From: JBEKIK01 sp050013075
GTDB lineage: Bacteria; Planctomycetota; Planctomycetia; Pirellulales; Thermoguttaceae
Direction: 5' to 3'
Assembly: GCA_050013075.1 (NCBI GenBank)
Contig: JBEKFZ010000023.1
Coordinates: 1 to 50,588 of the forward strand
Length of the DNA: 50,588 nucleotides
Below are positions 8,118 through 16,023 of the stretch, in pieces. The notes beneath the pieces are model-generated. The model saw only the letters and a program-made list of their open reading frames with translations. It searched no databases and had not been told where the DNA came from. Both the position numbers and the translations under genes were made by a program. Numbering within the stretch: the first letter of the stretch is position 1; the number at the start of each line of letters is the position of its first letter.

Positions 8118-9710
8118 ATGACCATTCGCTATCTCGTTCCCTTTCACCCGAAACACGTGCCGCATTTTTTTACCGACGTGCTGGTTATCGGCAGCGGATT
8201 GGCGGGAATGCGCGCGGCGCTGGGTGTCGACCCTAATCTATCGGTGGTGATTATTACCAAGGACGTCGTAGGGCAATCCAACAGCGGCGTGGCCCAGGGC
8301 GGCATTGCCGGAGTCTTGGACCCGGCGGACCGGTTCGAGGACCACGTCGAGGACACGCTTGTGGCCGGCGGGTCGCTGTGCGATCGGCAGGTGGTCGAGC
8401 ACGTTGTTCGCCAATCACCGCGGTGCATTCAGGAGTTGATCGAGTGGGGCGTGCAATTCGACCACGTCGGCGAGCGTCTGGCGTTGGCGCGCGAAGGCGG
8501 ACACAGTTGCGACCGCATTGCTCACGCCCTGGGCGACGCCACGGGCAAGGAAATTATGCGAGTCGTGATCGGCCGGGCCCGGGAATTGCCCAACGTCCAT
8601 GTCTGGGAAAATACTTTCACGATAGATTTGCTCACCTGCGAGGGCGCATGCCGCGGGGCGATGGTCTGGAACAACCGGCACGGCAAAACCATGGTCTGGG
8701 CGAAGCAGACGATTTTGGCCAGCGGCGGGGCGGGCCAGGTATATCGCGAAACCACCAATCCCGAGATCGCCACCGGCGACGGCATGGCCATGACCTATCG
8801 CGCAGGCGCGGAATTGCGCGACATGGAGTTCATGCAGTTCCATCCCACGGTGCTGTACATCGCCGGGGGCAGCCGGCATCTGATCTCCGAGGCCACGCGC
8901 GGGGCTGGGGCCTGGCTGGTCGATCGCCACGGCCGCCGCTTCATGACCGACTACGATCCGCGCGGCGAACTCGCCCCGCGCGACGTTGTGAGCCTGGCAA
9001 TCGTTTGCCAGATGGAAAAGACCAGGCATCCGCACGTTTATCTGGACCTGACGCATCTTGAGGCGGCCTGGGTCCGCGCCCGCTTCCCGAGCATCGCCGC
9101 CGTGTGCGCCGAATTCGATTTGGATATTACCCGCGACCGCATTCCAGTCCGGCCCGGGGCGCATTACATGATGGGTGGAATTTCGGTCGATCTGGAAGGC
9201 CGCACCACGCTCGCCGGGCTTTGGGCGGCGGGCGAAGTTACCTCGACCGGCCTGCACGGGGCGAATCGGCTGGCCTCGAACAGCCTGGTGGAGGCCATGG
9301 TCTACGGCGCATCGGCCGGCGAAGGGGCCTCGCGGGCCGCCGCCGCGATGCACGACACTTTCCGTGCACTGGTGATCGAAAATCCGCCCGTCGAGCCTGT
9401 GACCGAGCCTTTGAACCTGGCAGACATCCGCAACTCGCTGAAAAGCCTGATGTGGCGCGACGTGGGCGTGCGTCGCGACGCTGAAGGCCTGACCGACGCC
9501 ACCGAGAGCATCAACCACTGGCGCCGTTACGTCCTGTCGCGGCAGTTTTCCGATCCCGGCGGCTGGGAATTGCAAAACATGCTCTGCCTGTCGCGGCTGA
9601 TGATCGAGGCCGCCTTGCAACGCCAGGAAAGCCGAGGGGCACACGTCCGCACCGACTTCCCCAATGCAGACGACGAACATTGGAACCGCCACATCACCTT
9701 CAGGATTTAG
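8118..9710 (+). CDS. nadB: L-aspartate oxidase NadB
   Basis: A 530-residue flavoenzyme that oxidises L-aspartate to iminoaspartate, the first step of de novo NAD synthesis; NadA then uses the product. Visible motifs are the FAD-binding VIGSGLAGMRAAL (23-35), NSGVAQGGIAGV, GGAGQVYRETTNPEIATGDGMAM, EFMQFHPT, RGELAPRDVVSLAI (active-site Arg in the family) and HYMMGGISVD followed by GLWAAGEVTSTGLHGANRLASNSLVEAMVYG. The C-terminal helical domain (about 430-530) is present. Length matches the family (about 530). It is alone on its strand between two minus-strand units; no nadA or nadC is in the window. The start touches a heptamer array with no obvious Shine-Dalgarno sequence. Confidence 0.96.
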   Translation: MTIRYLVPFHPKHVPHFFTDVLVIGSGLAGMRAALGVDPNLSVVIITKDVVGQSNSGVAQGGIAGVLDPADRFEDHVEDTLVAGGSLCDRQVVEHVVRQSPRCIQELIEWGVQFDHVGERLALAREGGHSCDRIAHALGDATGKEIMRVVIGRARELPNVHVWENTFTIDLLTCEGACRGAMVWNNRHGKTMVWAKQTILASGGAGQVYRETTNPEIATGDGMAMTYRAGAELRDMEFMQFHPTVLYIAGGSRHLISEATRGAGAWLVDRHGRRFMTDYDPRGELAPRDVVSLAIVCQMEKTRHPHVYLDLTHLEAAWVRARFPSIAAVCAEFDLDITRDRIPVRPGAHYMMGGISVDLEGRTTLAGLWAAGEVTSTGLHGANRLASNSLVEAMVYGASAGEGASRAAAAMHDTFRALVIENPPVEPVTEPLNLADIRNSLKSLMWRDVGVRRDAEGLTDATESINHWRRYVLSRQFSDPGGWELQNMLCLSRLMIEAALQRQESRGAHVRTDFPNADDEHWNRHITFRI

Positions 9711-9850
9711 GCTATAGGCTGGAGGGATGAAGGCGGGATACGGATTGATCATTTTGAGTCGATAGCGCGAAACCGCAAGCGGTTTTATTCATCCCTCATC
9801 CTTCATCCCTCATCCTTTTCTACCCTCCGGCCTAAAGCCTCCAGCCTAAA
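9711..9850. repeat. heptamer arrays and hairpin between nadB and lutC
   Basis: TTTAGGC, TATAGGC, TGGAGGG and ATGAAGG lead into a hairpin element at 9767-9788 (AACCGC AAGCGGTT), whose exact reverse complement lies at 49437-49458. Then come TCATCCC and TCATCCT alternating at 9789-9816, and a third array (CCTAAAG, CCTCCAG, CCTAAAT) at 9833-9849 reaching the lutC stop. The two genes converge here, so the hairpins may end both transcripts. Confidence 0.65.
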
Positions 9851-10507
9851 TCATCCCACCAGCAGCACGATCAGGCGTTTGGGGCCGTGGACGCCGAGGA
9901 TCAGGGTTTTTTCGATGTCAGAGGTGCGGCTGGGGCCGGTGACTATGACGAACTCGCCGCTTAAGTCGCGTTCGGCCGCGCGCCGGGCAACGATCGGCCA
10001 GGCCGCCGGCAGGTGTTCGGACAATTGATCGACCCGGGCGATTATCACGCACTCCGGCGGCAGATAACAAAGCAGACGATCCTCGGCCGTCGGACAGGCG
10101 ATAAGCGACGAGCCGGTGTCGGCCAATAAAATATCCGCAGCCACAATACTCGCCGAAAGTTCGGCCATTTCGACGGGTGCCCAGTTCGGCTTGGGCCATT
10201 GGATGGTTTTGGGATCGAGCTCTTTGACCGCGTCACAGCAGATCGGGCGATACATTACTCCGATTGCCGTCCACCCGGCCCCTTTGACCAACTCGGCCAA
10301 CTGCCTTTGCGCCTCAATCATCGTAGCACAGCGGAGCACTTCGCCTTGAACGGCTTTAAGTTCGCTCTCGAATTGGTCGGCCAGCGCGGCGGGATCAGCA
10401 TTTTGTCGCGGCCAGACCTCAGGCACACTCGGGGCCTCGGTCGGCGGGCCCTTGGATAATTCGGCATGAATGCGATGCAAAATGGCGTCTCGGCTGGTTG
10501 TGGACAT
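9851..10507 (-). CDS. lutC: lactate utilization protein LutC (LUD domain)
   Basis: 218 residues with a LUD (LutC/YkgG) fold. The hallmark stretch is AASIVAADILLADTGSSL, then RLLCYLPPECVIIARVDQL, and VTGPSRTSDIEKTLILGVHGPKRLIVLLV at the C-terminus, the typical family ending. In Bacillus-type LutABC it is the small cytoplasmic partner needed for oxidation of L-lactate to pyruvate. It is the last gene of the minus-strand set lutA - alcohol dehydrogenase - lutB - lutC. The ATG at 10507 is complementary to CAT at 10505-10507. Confidence 0.92.
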   Translation of the reverse strand: MSTTSRDAILHRIHAELSKGPPTEAPSVPEVWPRQNADPAALADQFESELKAVQGEVLRCATMIEAQRQLAELVKGAGWTAIGVMYRPICCDAVKELDPKTIQWPKPNWAPVEMAELSASIVAADILLADTGSSLIACPTAEDRLLCYLPPECVIIARVDQLSEHLPAAWPIVARRAAERDLSGEFVIVTGPSRTSDIEKTLILGVHGPKRLIVLLVG

Positions 10508-10681
10508 AAATTACGCTCCCCTCCGGGTCGCGGCTAAACGAAGTTTATTTATATTCCGGTTCGCGGTTAAACAAAATTCATGCGCGACCAATGGTCGCGA
10601 CTTTTGGCGATTTCATCGCCACGCTTTTATTCATGTACAAGTGGGCAGTAAACTGCCCACCCCTATTTCCTTCTCTATTCT
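10508..10681. repeat. repeat cluster between lutC and lutB
   Basis: It contains two GCGGCTAAAC/GCGGTTAAAC elements (about 10524-10570), a GCGACCAATGGTCGCG hairpin near 10583 and a perfect GTGGGCAGT/AAACTGCCCAC hairpin (10638-10664, a 27-bp sequence identical to 39641-39667). A heptamer array (TATTTCC, TTCTCTA, TTCTCTA, TCCTTTG) at 10664-10691 overlaps the lutB stop codon at 10682-10684. Confidence 0.7.
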
Positions 10682-12082
10682 CTATCCTTTGTTCTTTCGC
10701 CACCAGTTGCGGAAGGGCGGGCCGGAGGGCTGGGGCAACTCGCGGCCGCGGGTCCAGGCGCCTAGTTTGCCCGGATGCCAGGGCAGAAACCTGGCCATCC
10801 GCACGCCCAGGCGCACGCCCCACATGGCCAGTTTGTATCGGAGCGGACCGGCCATGAACCAGGACCATGTTAGCCACATCATCCGTTCGGTGAAGGATTT
10901 CATGGGCGAGCGCTCGTTTACGGCCCGATGGCGGAGGTGAACCAGTTGGTGCGAGATGTCGATTTTCACCGGGCAGACTTCGCCGCAGGCCCCGCACAGT
11001 GACGAAGCAAAAGGCAGTATGCCGGCCTTGCGCATGCCGATCAAATGCGGGGTGAGGATCGAGCCGATCGGTCCGGGATAGACCCAGCCGTAGGCCCAGC
11101 CGCCCACGCGGCGATAGACCGGGCAGTTGTTCAGGCAGGCCCCGCAGCGGATGCAGTAGAGTGCCCGCCAGGCCGCCGGGTCTGTAAGCACGTTGCTTCG
11201 TCCGTTGTCGAGAATGATGACATATAATTTTTTTCCCGGGGCCGGGCCGTGGATCAAGTGGGTGTAGGTGGTGAGTTTTTGGCCCGTGCCGCTGCGGGGC
11301 AAGAGGTTGAGGAACACGGGCAGATAATCGATGCGGGGCAGGACTTTTTCGATGCCCATCAATGCCACGTGCACCGGCGGAGTGGCGGTGGAAAGGCCGG
11401 CGTTGCCCTCGTTTTCGATCACCACCAGCGTGCCCGTATCGGCCACGGCGAAATTGCAGCCCGATATGCCCATGCCCGCCTGAAGATATTCGTTCCTGAG
11501 GTGTTTGCGGGCGATGGCAGTGAGTTCTTCGTGCTTGACGGTGTAGGGTTCATTAAGTTTATCGGCGAACAGGCGGCCCACGTCGGCCACGGACATGTGA
11601 ATGGCGGGGGTGACGATGTGCACCGGCCTCTGGCGGGCGAGTTGCACGATGTATTCGCCCAGGTCGGTTTCCACCGCGCGGATGTCCTCGGACTCCAGCA
11701 CGCTGTTGAGTTCCATCTCCTCGGTGACCATGGACTTGGATTTGACCACGCTTTTGACCTTGTTTTCCCGGGCGATGTCGAGGATAAGGCGATTGGCCTC
11801 GGCGGCGTTTCGGGCCCATAGGACCGTGGCCCCCCGGGCGGAGATGTTGCGCTCGAACTCGACTAGCAATTTGTCCAAATTGGCGAGGGCATAAGCCTTG
11901 ATTTGATGGGCGGCCTCGCGCCAGTCCTGGAAGTAGGGGACGGAGTCGGTTACGGCGCGGTTGCTTTTGCTCGATTTTTCGGTATTCACGCCCAGGGCCG
12001 CGGGTGCGTGGGGTTCGCACAGCCCTTTGGTTAGGGGCGTGAGAAATTCAGCGCCGTCGAGATGGGAGAGTTTGTTGGACAT
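10682..12082 (-). CDS. lutB: LutB iron-sulfur lactate oxidation subunit
   Basis: 466 residues: an N-terminal LUD domain (about 60-290, with ISGCNFAVADTGTLVVIENEGN at 206-227) and a C-terminal ferredoxin-like part. The cysteines CIRCGACLNNC (C310, C313, C316, C320) and CGACGEVC (C363, C366, C370) can bind 4Fe-4S clusters. LutB carries electrons in the L-lactate to pyruvate reaction together with LutA and LutC. The last residues and stop are encoded inside a heptamer array (10664-10691). It is separated from the alcohol dehydrogenase by a 242-bp repeat region rather than tightly coupled. Confidence 0.93.
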   Translation of the reverse strand: MSNKLSHLDGAEFLTPLTKGLCEPHAPAALGVNTEKSSKSNRAVTDSVPYFQDWREAAHQIKAYALANLDKLLVEFERNISARGATVLWARNAAEANRLILDIARENKVKSVVKSKSMVTEEMELNSVLESEDIRAVETDLGEYIVQLARQRPVHIVTPAIHMSVADVGRLFADKLNEPYTVKHEELTAIARKHLRNEYLQAGMGISGCNFAVADTGTLVVIENEGNAGLSTATPPVHVALMGIEKVLPRIDYLPVFLNLLPRSGTGQKLTTYTHLIHGPAPGKKLYVIILDNGRSNVLTDPAAWRALYCIRCGACLNNCPVYRRVGGWAYGWVYPGPIGSILTPHLIGMRKAGILPFASSLCGACGEVCPVKIDISHQLVHLRHRAVNERSPMKSFTERMMWLTWSWFMAGPLRYKLAMWGVRLGVRMARFLPWHPGKLGAWTRGRELPQPSGPPFRNWWRKNKG

Positions 12083-12324
12083 GGGAAAGACATTGACAAT
12101 AAAAATGTTCTTCGTTTAGCGGGTCACAGATTGATAATGTCACTAGCCGGCGGTCAACGACCGCCGGAATATAAGCGAATTTCCGCCGGCGGCTGTTAGC
12201 CGCCGGCTATTGCGTGTAATGTTAGTTTTCTGAGACTCAATATCCGCGGCACTCGCGCCGCGCGTTGCGTTAAAATCCACCCGGCACGAGTGCCGGGGCT
12301 AAATGTTAATGTTCCTTTTTATAC
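12083..12324. repeat. palindrome cluster between lutB and the alcohol dehydrogenase
   Basis: Four hairpins lie in a row: CCGGCGGTC/GACCGCCGG at 12147-12167, GCCGGCGGCT/AGCCGCCGGC at 12185-12207, an imperfect GCGGC/GCCGC around 12246-12263, and CCGGCACGAGTGCCGG at 12281-12296 followed by GGCTAAA. No gene was found. Confidence 0.7.
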
Positions 12325-13482
12325 TCATGCACGTAAAGCAAATATCGCTTCCACGTCGCTTGGTTTGACGTCGCCGCGTTCGCCGAGGGGGCGGCCGCGT
12401 TTGGCCAACCGCTCGGCGACCAGTTTGCCGGCCTCGGCGGGGATTTTATAATCGGCCAGGCGAGTGCCCACGCCCAGGGAGCGGAAGAAATCCTCGGTCT
12501 TTTCAATGGCTGCATTGATCAGGGCGTTCTCGTCGCCGTCGGCAAGTCCCCACACGCGCCGGGCGTATTGCAGCAGTTTTTGTTTTTTCCGCTCTTGAAA
12601 ATGCCGGATCGTGCCTGGATAAATCAAGGCCAGGGTTTGGGCGTGATCCAGGCCGTATAGGACGGTGATTTCATGGCCGATCATGTGTGTGGACCAATCT
12701 TGGGGCACTCCGCAGCCGATCAGCCCGCTCAGTGCGTTGGTCGCGCACCACATGATGTTCGAGCGTGCGCTGTAGCTTTTGGGATTGGCCATTGCCTTGG
12801 GGCCTTCTTCCAGGAGCGTGAGCAAGATCGCCTCGGCCTGGCGGTCTTGCAGGGGCGAGCCTGCGTCGAAGGTCATGTACTGCTCCATTACGTGGACAAA
12901 GGCGTCCACGATGCCGTTAACCGTTTGCCGCGGCGGCAAGGAAAAGGTCGTGGCCGGATCGAGTATGGAAAATTTGGGAAACAGTTGCGGGCTGGAAAAG
13001 GCCAGTTTTTCCCGGGTCGAATCGCGGCTTATGACCGCGAAGCAATTCGCTTCCGAACCGGTGGCCGGCAGCGTTATCACGCAACCAAGAGGCAAAACCT
13101 CGGCCGGGACACGGCGCGGATCTTTCATGAAGTCCCAAGGATCGTCGCCGCTGTAACAAGATGCGACGGCGATGAACTTGACGGCGTCGAGCGACGAACC
13201 TCCGCCCACGGCCAAAAGAAAGTCGGCGCCCTCGCTGCGGATCGAATCGACGCACTTCATGCACGTTTCGTAGCGCGGGTTGGGCTCGATGCCGGCGAAC
13301 TCGATCATCGGCCGGCCGGCCATGGCCTTTGCGACCTGGTCGTACACGCCGTTTTGCTTGATCGATCCTCCGCCATAGACCATCATTACTTTGGACGCGG
13401 CCGGAATCAGATTCGGCAATTCCTTGATGGTCCCTTTGCCAAAGACTATTTTGACCGGGTTGAAATAAGTGAAATTAAGCAT
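12325..13482 (-). CDS. iron-containing alcohol dehydrogenase
   Basis: A 385-residue group III (iron-type) alcohol dehydrogenase. The NAD(P)-binding region has VYGGGSIKQNGVYDQV and the diagnostic AVGGGSSLDAVKF (about 91-103). The metal ligands typical of the family are provided by DAFVHVMEQY and THMIGHEITVLYGLDHAQTLA (Asp and three His). The sequence start FTYFNPVKIVFGKGTI is that of the BdhA/YqhD branch, which reduces aldehydes to alcohols. Placement between lutA and lutB suggests a job in lactaldehyde / propanediol or related small-alcohol metabolism, but the substrate cannot be read from sequence. Confidence 0.9.
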   Translation of the reverse strand: MLNFTYFNPVKIVFGKGTIKELPNLIPAASKVMMVYGGGSIKQNGVYDQVAKAMAGRPMIEFAGIEPNPRYETCMKCVDSIRSEGADFLLAVGGGSSLDAVKFIAVASCYSGDDPWDFMKDPRRVPAEVLPLGCVITLPATGSEANCFAVISRDSTREKLAFSSPQLFPKFSILDPATTFSLPPRQTVNGIVDAFVHVMEQYMTFDAGSPLQDRQAEAILLTLLEEGPKAMANPKSYSARSNIMWCATNALSGLIGCGVPQDWSTHMIGHEITVLYGLDHAQTLALIYPGTIRHFQERKKQKLLQYARRVWGLADGDENALINAAIEKTEDFFRSLGVGTRLADYKIPAEAGKLVAERLAKRGRPLGERGDVKPSDVEAIFALRA

Positions 13483-13670
13483 CGATTAATTTCCTGGAGA
13501 TCATTCTTTTAAAGTTGCTTTACCCAATTGCTCCTCCCGGCACGAGTGCCGGGGCTAAAACATAGCGGTGGGCAATAAATTGCCCACCCCTAATTCATTT
13601 ACCACGCACCGTGGTGGGCAATAAGCGGTGGGCAATAAATTGCCCACCCCGTATACAAATATTATATATT
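13483..13670. repeat. palindrome cluster between alcohol dehydrogenase and lutA
   Basis: CCCGGCACGAGTGCCGGGGC at 13536-13555 with a CTAAAA tail is followed by two identical 27-bp copies of a GTGGGCAA/TTGCCCAC hairpin at 13564-13590 and 13624-13650, 60 bases apart. A related hairpin without the loop lies at about 13602-13614. Confidence 0.75.
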
Positions 13671-14471
13671 TTACTCTGTTAACTTATTTCCATTCTCCTG
13701 CCAGCCGGCGGTGAGCACATCGGCAATGTGCATGGTGCGGATGTGTTTCGTGGCCGGGTTGCGCCGCAAGATTCCGCCGATGTGCATGAGGCAACTGACG
13801 TCGTTGGAAACGACCACGTCCGCGCCGCTTTTGACGATATTTTCCACCTTGGTATGGCCCATGGCCAGCGAAGTGCCGGGCATCTTCACGCTGAACGTGC
13901 CGCCGAATCCGCAACATTCCTCGATGTTGGGCAACTCGCAATAGGTCAAGCCGCGGACGCTGCTTAGGAGTTTCAGGGGCTGCTCCGCCGCGCCCAGTTC
14001 GCGCCGGCTGTGACAGCCGATGTGCAACGCGGCTTTGTGTGGAAAGGTCGCGCCGGTATCGGTCACACCCAGGATATCGACGAGGAATTCAGTCAGTTCG
14101 AATACCCGGCGTCCGGCATCGACCACTTCCGCTCTGGGATCGACATGCCCGAAAAACACCCGGCACATGGCCGTGCACGATCCGGACGGGCACACGATCC
14201 ACTGTTGCCCTTCCATTGCCTTGCAGAAATGACGGATCACGCGACGGGCTTCTTCCCAGTAGCCGGAGTTGAAGGCCGGTTGTCCGCAGCAGGTTTGGCG
14301 GTCGGGGAAGACCACCGGCACGCCATACTTCTCCAGCAAAGCCGCCGTGGAACGGCCGATAGAGGGAAAAAACTGGTCGATGTAGCAGGGAATAAACAAT
14401 GCCACCGGTTGTCCGGACTGGTACGGAGGCTGGTCCTGCCGGGGCGCCGGGGGATTTATTGATTGAATCAT
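13671..14471 (-). CDS. lutA: LutA lactate oxidation subunit (CCG domains)
   Basis: 266 residues from the ATG complementary to 14469-14471, preferred over an upstream in-frame ATG (14549) because GGGAGG lies just upstream (AGGGAGGTTTCCCCC then ATG). Two cysteine-rich CCG domains are visible: CCGQPAFNSGYWEEARR and CCGFGGTFSVKMPGTSLAMG, with FIPCYIDQFFP and HIGCHSRRELG as the paired single cysteines. This is the LutA/GlcF-like heterodisulfide-reductase-type subunit of the L-lactate oxidation complex. It is the first gene of the minus-strand set. Confidence 0.93.
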   Translation of the reverse strand: MIQSINPPAPRQDQPPYQSGQPVALFIPCYIDQFFPSIGRSTAALLEKYGVPVVFPDRQTCCGQPAFNSGYWEEARRVIRHFCKAMEGQQWIVCPSGSCTAMCRVFFGHVDPRAEVVDAGRRVFELTEFLVDILGVTDTGATFPHKAALHIGCHSRRELGAAEQPLKLLSSVRGLTYCELPNIEECCGFGGTFSVKMPGTSLAMGHTKVENIVKSGADVVVSNDVSCLMHIGGILRRNPATKHIRTMHIADVLTAGWQENGNKLTE

Positions 14472-14640
14472 GGGGGAAACCTCCCTAATGTTTATACAGT
14501 TTATCCGGTCGTTTGGCCAGGGGTGCGAAAAGGCGATTCCCCTGGCCAAGTGTGTAAAAAGTGCTTAAAATAATGGGATGTTTGTGGAGTTCCGCGTTCA
14601 TATTTATTGAGAGTTCAGAAAAGAATGTTGTAAGAAAAGT

Positions 14641-14693
14641 CAGAGCCGGGGCGTATCGCCCCGGTAATTACGGGCCGACACGGCCCGGCTCTG
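14641..14693. repeat. palindromic element able to form a three-way junction
   Basis: The outer arms CAGAGCCGGG (14641-14650) and CCCGGCTCTG (about 14684-14693) are exact complements. They enclose GGGGCGTATCGCCCC and CGGGCCGACACGGCCCG, two smaller hairpins. The element sits between the divergent lutA and 14746 genes. Confidence 0.65.
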
Positions 14694-14745
14694 AGGATAA
14701 GACGCGACATCCATCTATATTGTGCAAGAAGGCGGAGGTGGAAGC

Positions 14746-16023
14746 ATGTTCACGGGTTTGATGTTGATTGCCTGGTCCTTGGCGGGCGAGCCGTTACCGT
14801 CGGCAAGCGACGACTTAAAACAGGAGGTCCGCCGCCTGGTGCATGAACTCGATTCCGACGAGCTTGCCCAACGCAACGCCGCCGAGGAGACACTGATCGG
14901 CAAAGGCCCGGCCGCGCTCGATCTGCTGCCGGCGCCGACCGATCGCACGTCGGCCGAGGTCCGGGAGCGTCTGGCCCGGGTCCGGCAAAAGCTGCAACAA
15001 GCAGCGGTCGAATCGTCTGTAAAGCCATCGCTTATTATGCTTGACGCCGAGTCCATGCCGCTTTCCAAGGTGCTCTCCGCGCTGGAGGAGCAGTCGGGCA
15101 ACAAGATCGTGGATTACCGCGAGCGGTTCGGGCAACCGGCGTCCGATCCCGCGCTAAAAGTTCATTTCGATAAAACGCCGTTCTGGCAGGCGCTGGATCA
15201 AGTCCTGGACCAGGCCAATTTGACGGTGTATCCATACGCCGACGAGCCGGGATTGAACATTGTGGGCCGGGCATTGGGGCAAACGCTCCGCGTGCAAAAC
15301 GCGGTGTATGCCGGGCCGTTTAGGTTCGAGCCGACGCGCCTGGACGCCCAGCGCGACTTGAGCAATTCCAAGGCTTCGGTGTTGCGCCTGACGATCGAGG
15401 TCGCCTGGGAGCCGCGCTTAAAACCCATCAGCCTTGCGCAGCGCCTGACCGACGTGCAGGCGATCGATGATCGCTCCGGGCGGTTGAAAGTGGAATCCGA
15501 AGAGGCGGAAATTGAAGTCCCAGTGGAGGGTCTGAAATCGGCGGTCGAATTGACGCTGCCCTTTGCGCTGCCGCCGCGCGAGGCCAAGGCAATCGCCCGG
15601 GTAAAGGGCAAAATAACCGCTTCGATCCCCGGGCGCATCGAGGAGTTCCGCTTCGACGATCTACTGAAGGCCAAAAACGTGGAAAAACGTTTGGCCGGCG
15701 TGACCGTCACCCTGGAGCAAGTCCGCCGGAACAATGAGGCCTGGGAGGTTTTCGTCCGCGCCCGCTTCGATGAACCTGGCGACGCCCTGGCCTCGCACCG
15801 CGGCTGGATCTTCCGCAACGAAGCCTATCTGGAAGGCGCGGACGGCAAGCCTATCGCTTATGATACCATGGAAACCACCCTGCAAACCAAAAACGAAGTC
15901 GGGGTTTCCTATATTTTCGTCCTTGACAAACCGCCCGCCAATATGAAGTTTGTATACAAGACCCCGGGTGCGATTATAGGCGCGGGGGTGGAATACGAAC
16001 TCCGCGATTTAAAATTGCCCTAA
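14746..16023 (+). CDS. secreted protein of unknown function (STN/secretin-like region)
   Basis: 425 residues from the ATG at 14746, chosen for the strong GGAGGTGG just upstream (14734-14741); a GTG at 14722 is in frame but precedes the ribosome site. A short N-terminal hydrophobic segment suggests export. A charged helical stretch (about 20-85, SDDLKQEVRRLVHELDSDELAQRNAAEETLI) recalls planctomycete HEAT-like openings. Residues about 95-165 (SMPLSKVLSALEEQSGNKIVDYRERFG ... VHFDKTPFWQALDQVLDQANLTVYPYA) resemble an STN/secretin short domain. The remainder is beta-rich. The stop overlaps the next start (TAATG). Function unknown; the coupling points to a shared role with the TPR membrane proteins. 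Confidence 0.8.
   Translation: MFTGLMLIAWSLAGEPLPSASDDLKQEVRRLVHELDSDELAQRNAAEETLIGKGPAALDLLPAPTDRTSAEVRERLARVRQKLQQAAVESSVKPSLIMLDAESMPLSKVLSALEEQSGNKIVDYRERFGQPASDPALKVHFDKTPFWQALDQVLDQANLTVYPYADEPGLNIVGRALGQTLRVQNAVYAGPFRFEPTRLDAQRDLSNSKASVLRLTIEVAWEPRLKPISLAQRLTDVQAIDDRSGRLKVESEEAEIEVPVEGLKSAVELTLPFALPPREAKAIARVKGKITASIPGRIEEFRFDDLLKAKNVEKRLAGVTVTLEQVRRNNEAWEVFVRARFDEPGDALASHRGWIFRNEAYLEGADGKPIAYDTMETTLQTKNEVGVSYIFVLDKPPANMKFVYKTPGAIIGAGVEYELRDLKLP

Noticed and set aside
8415..9752. Long antisense reading frame (445 codons) over nadB
   Set aside because: Mirror of a well-supported enzyme gene in GC-rich DNA; no family features.
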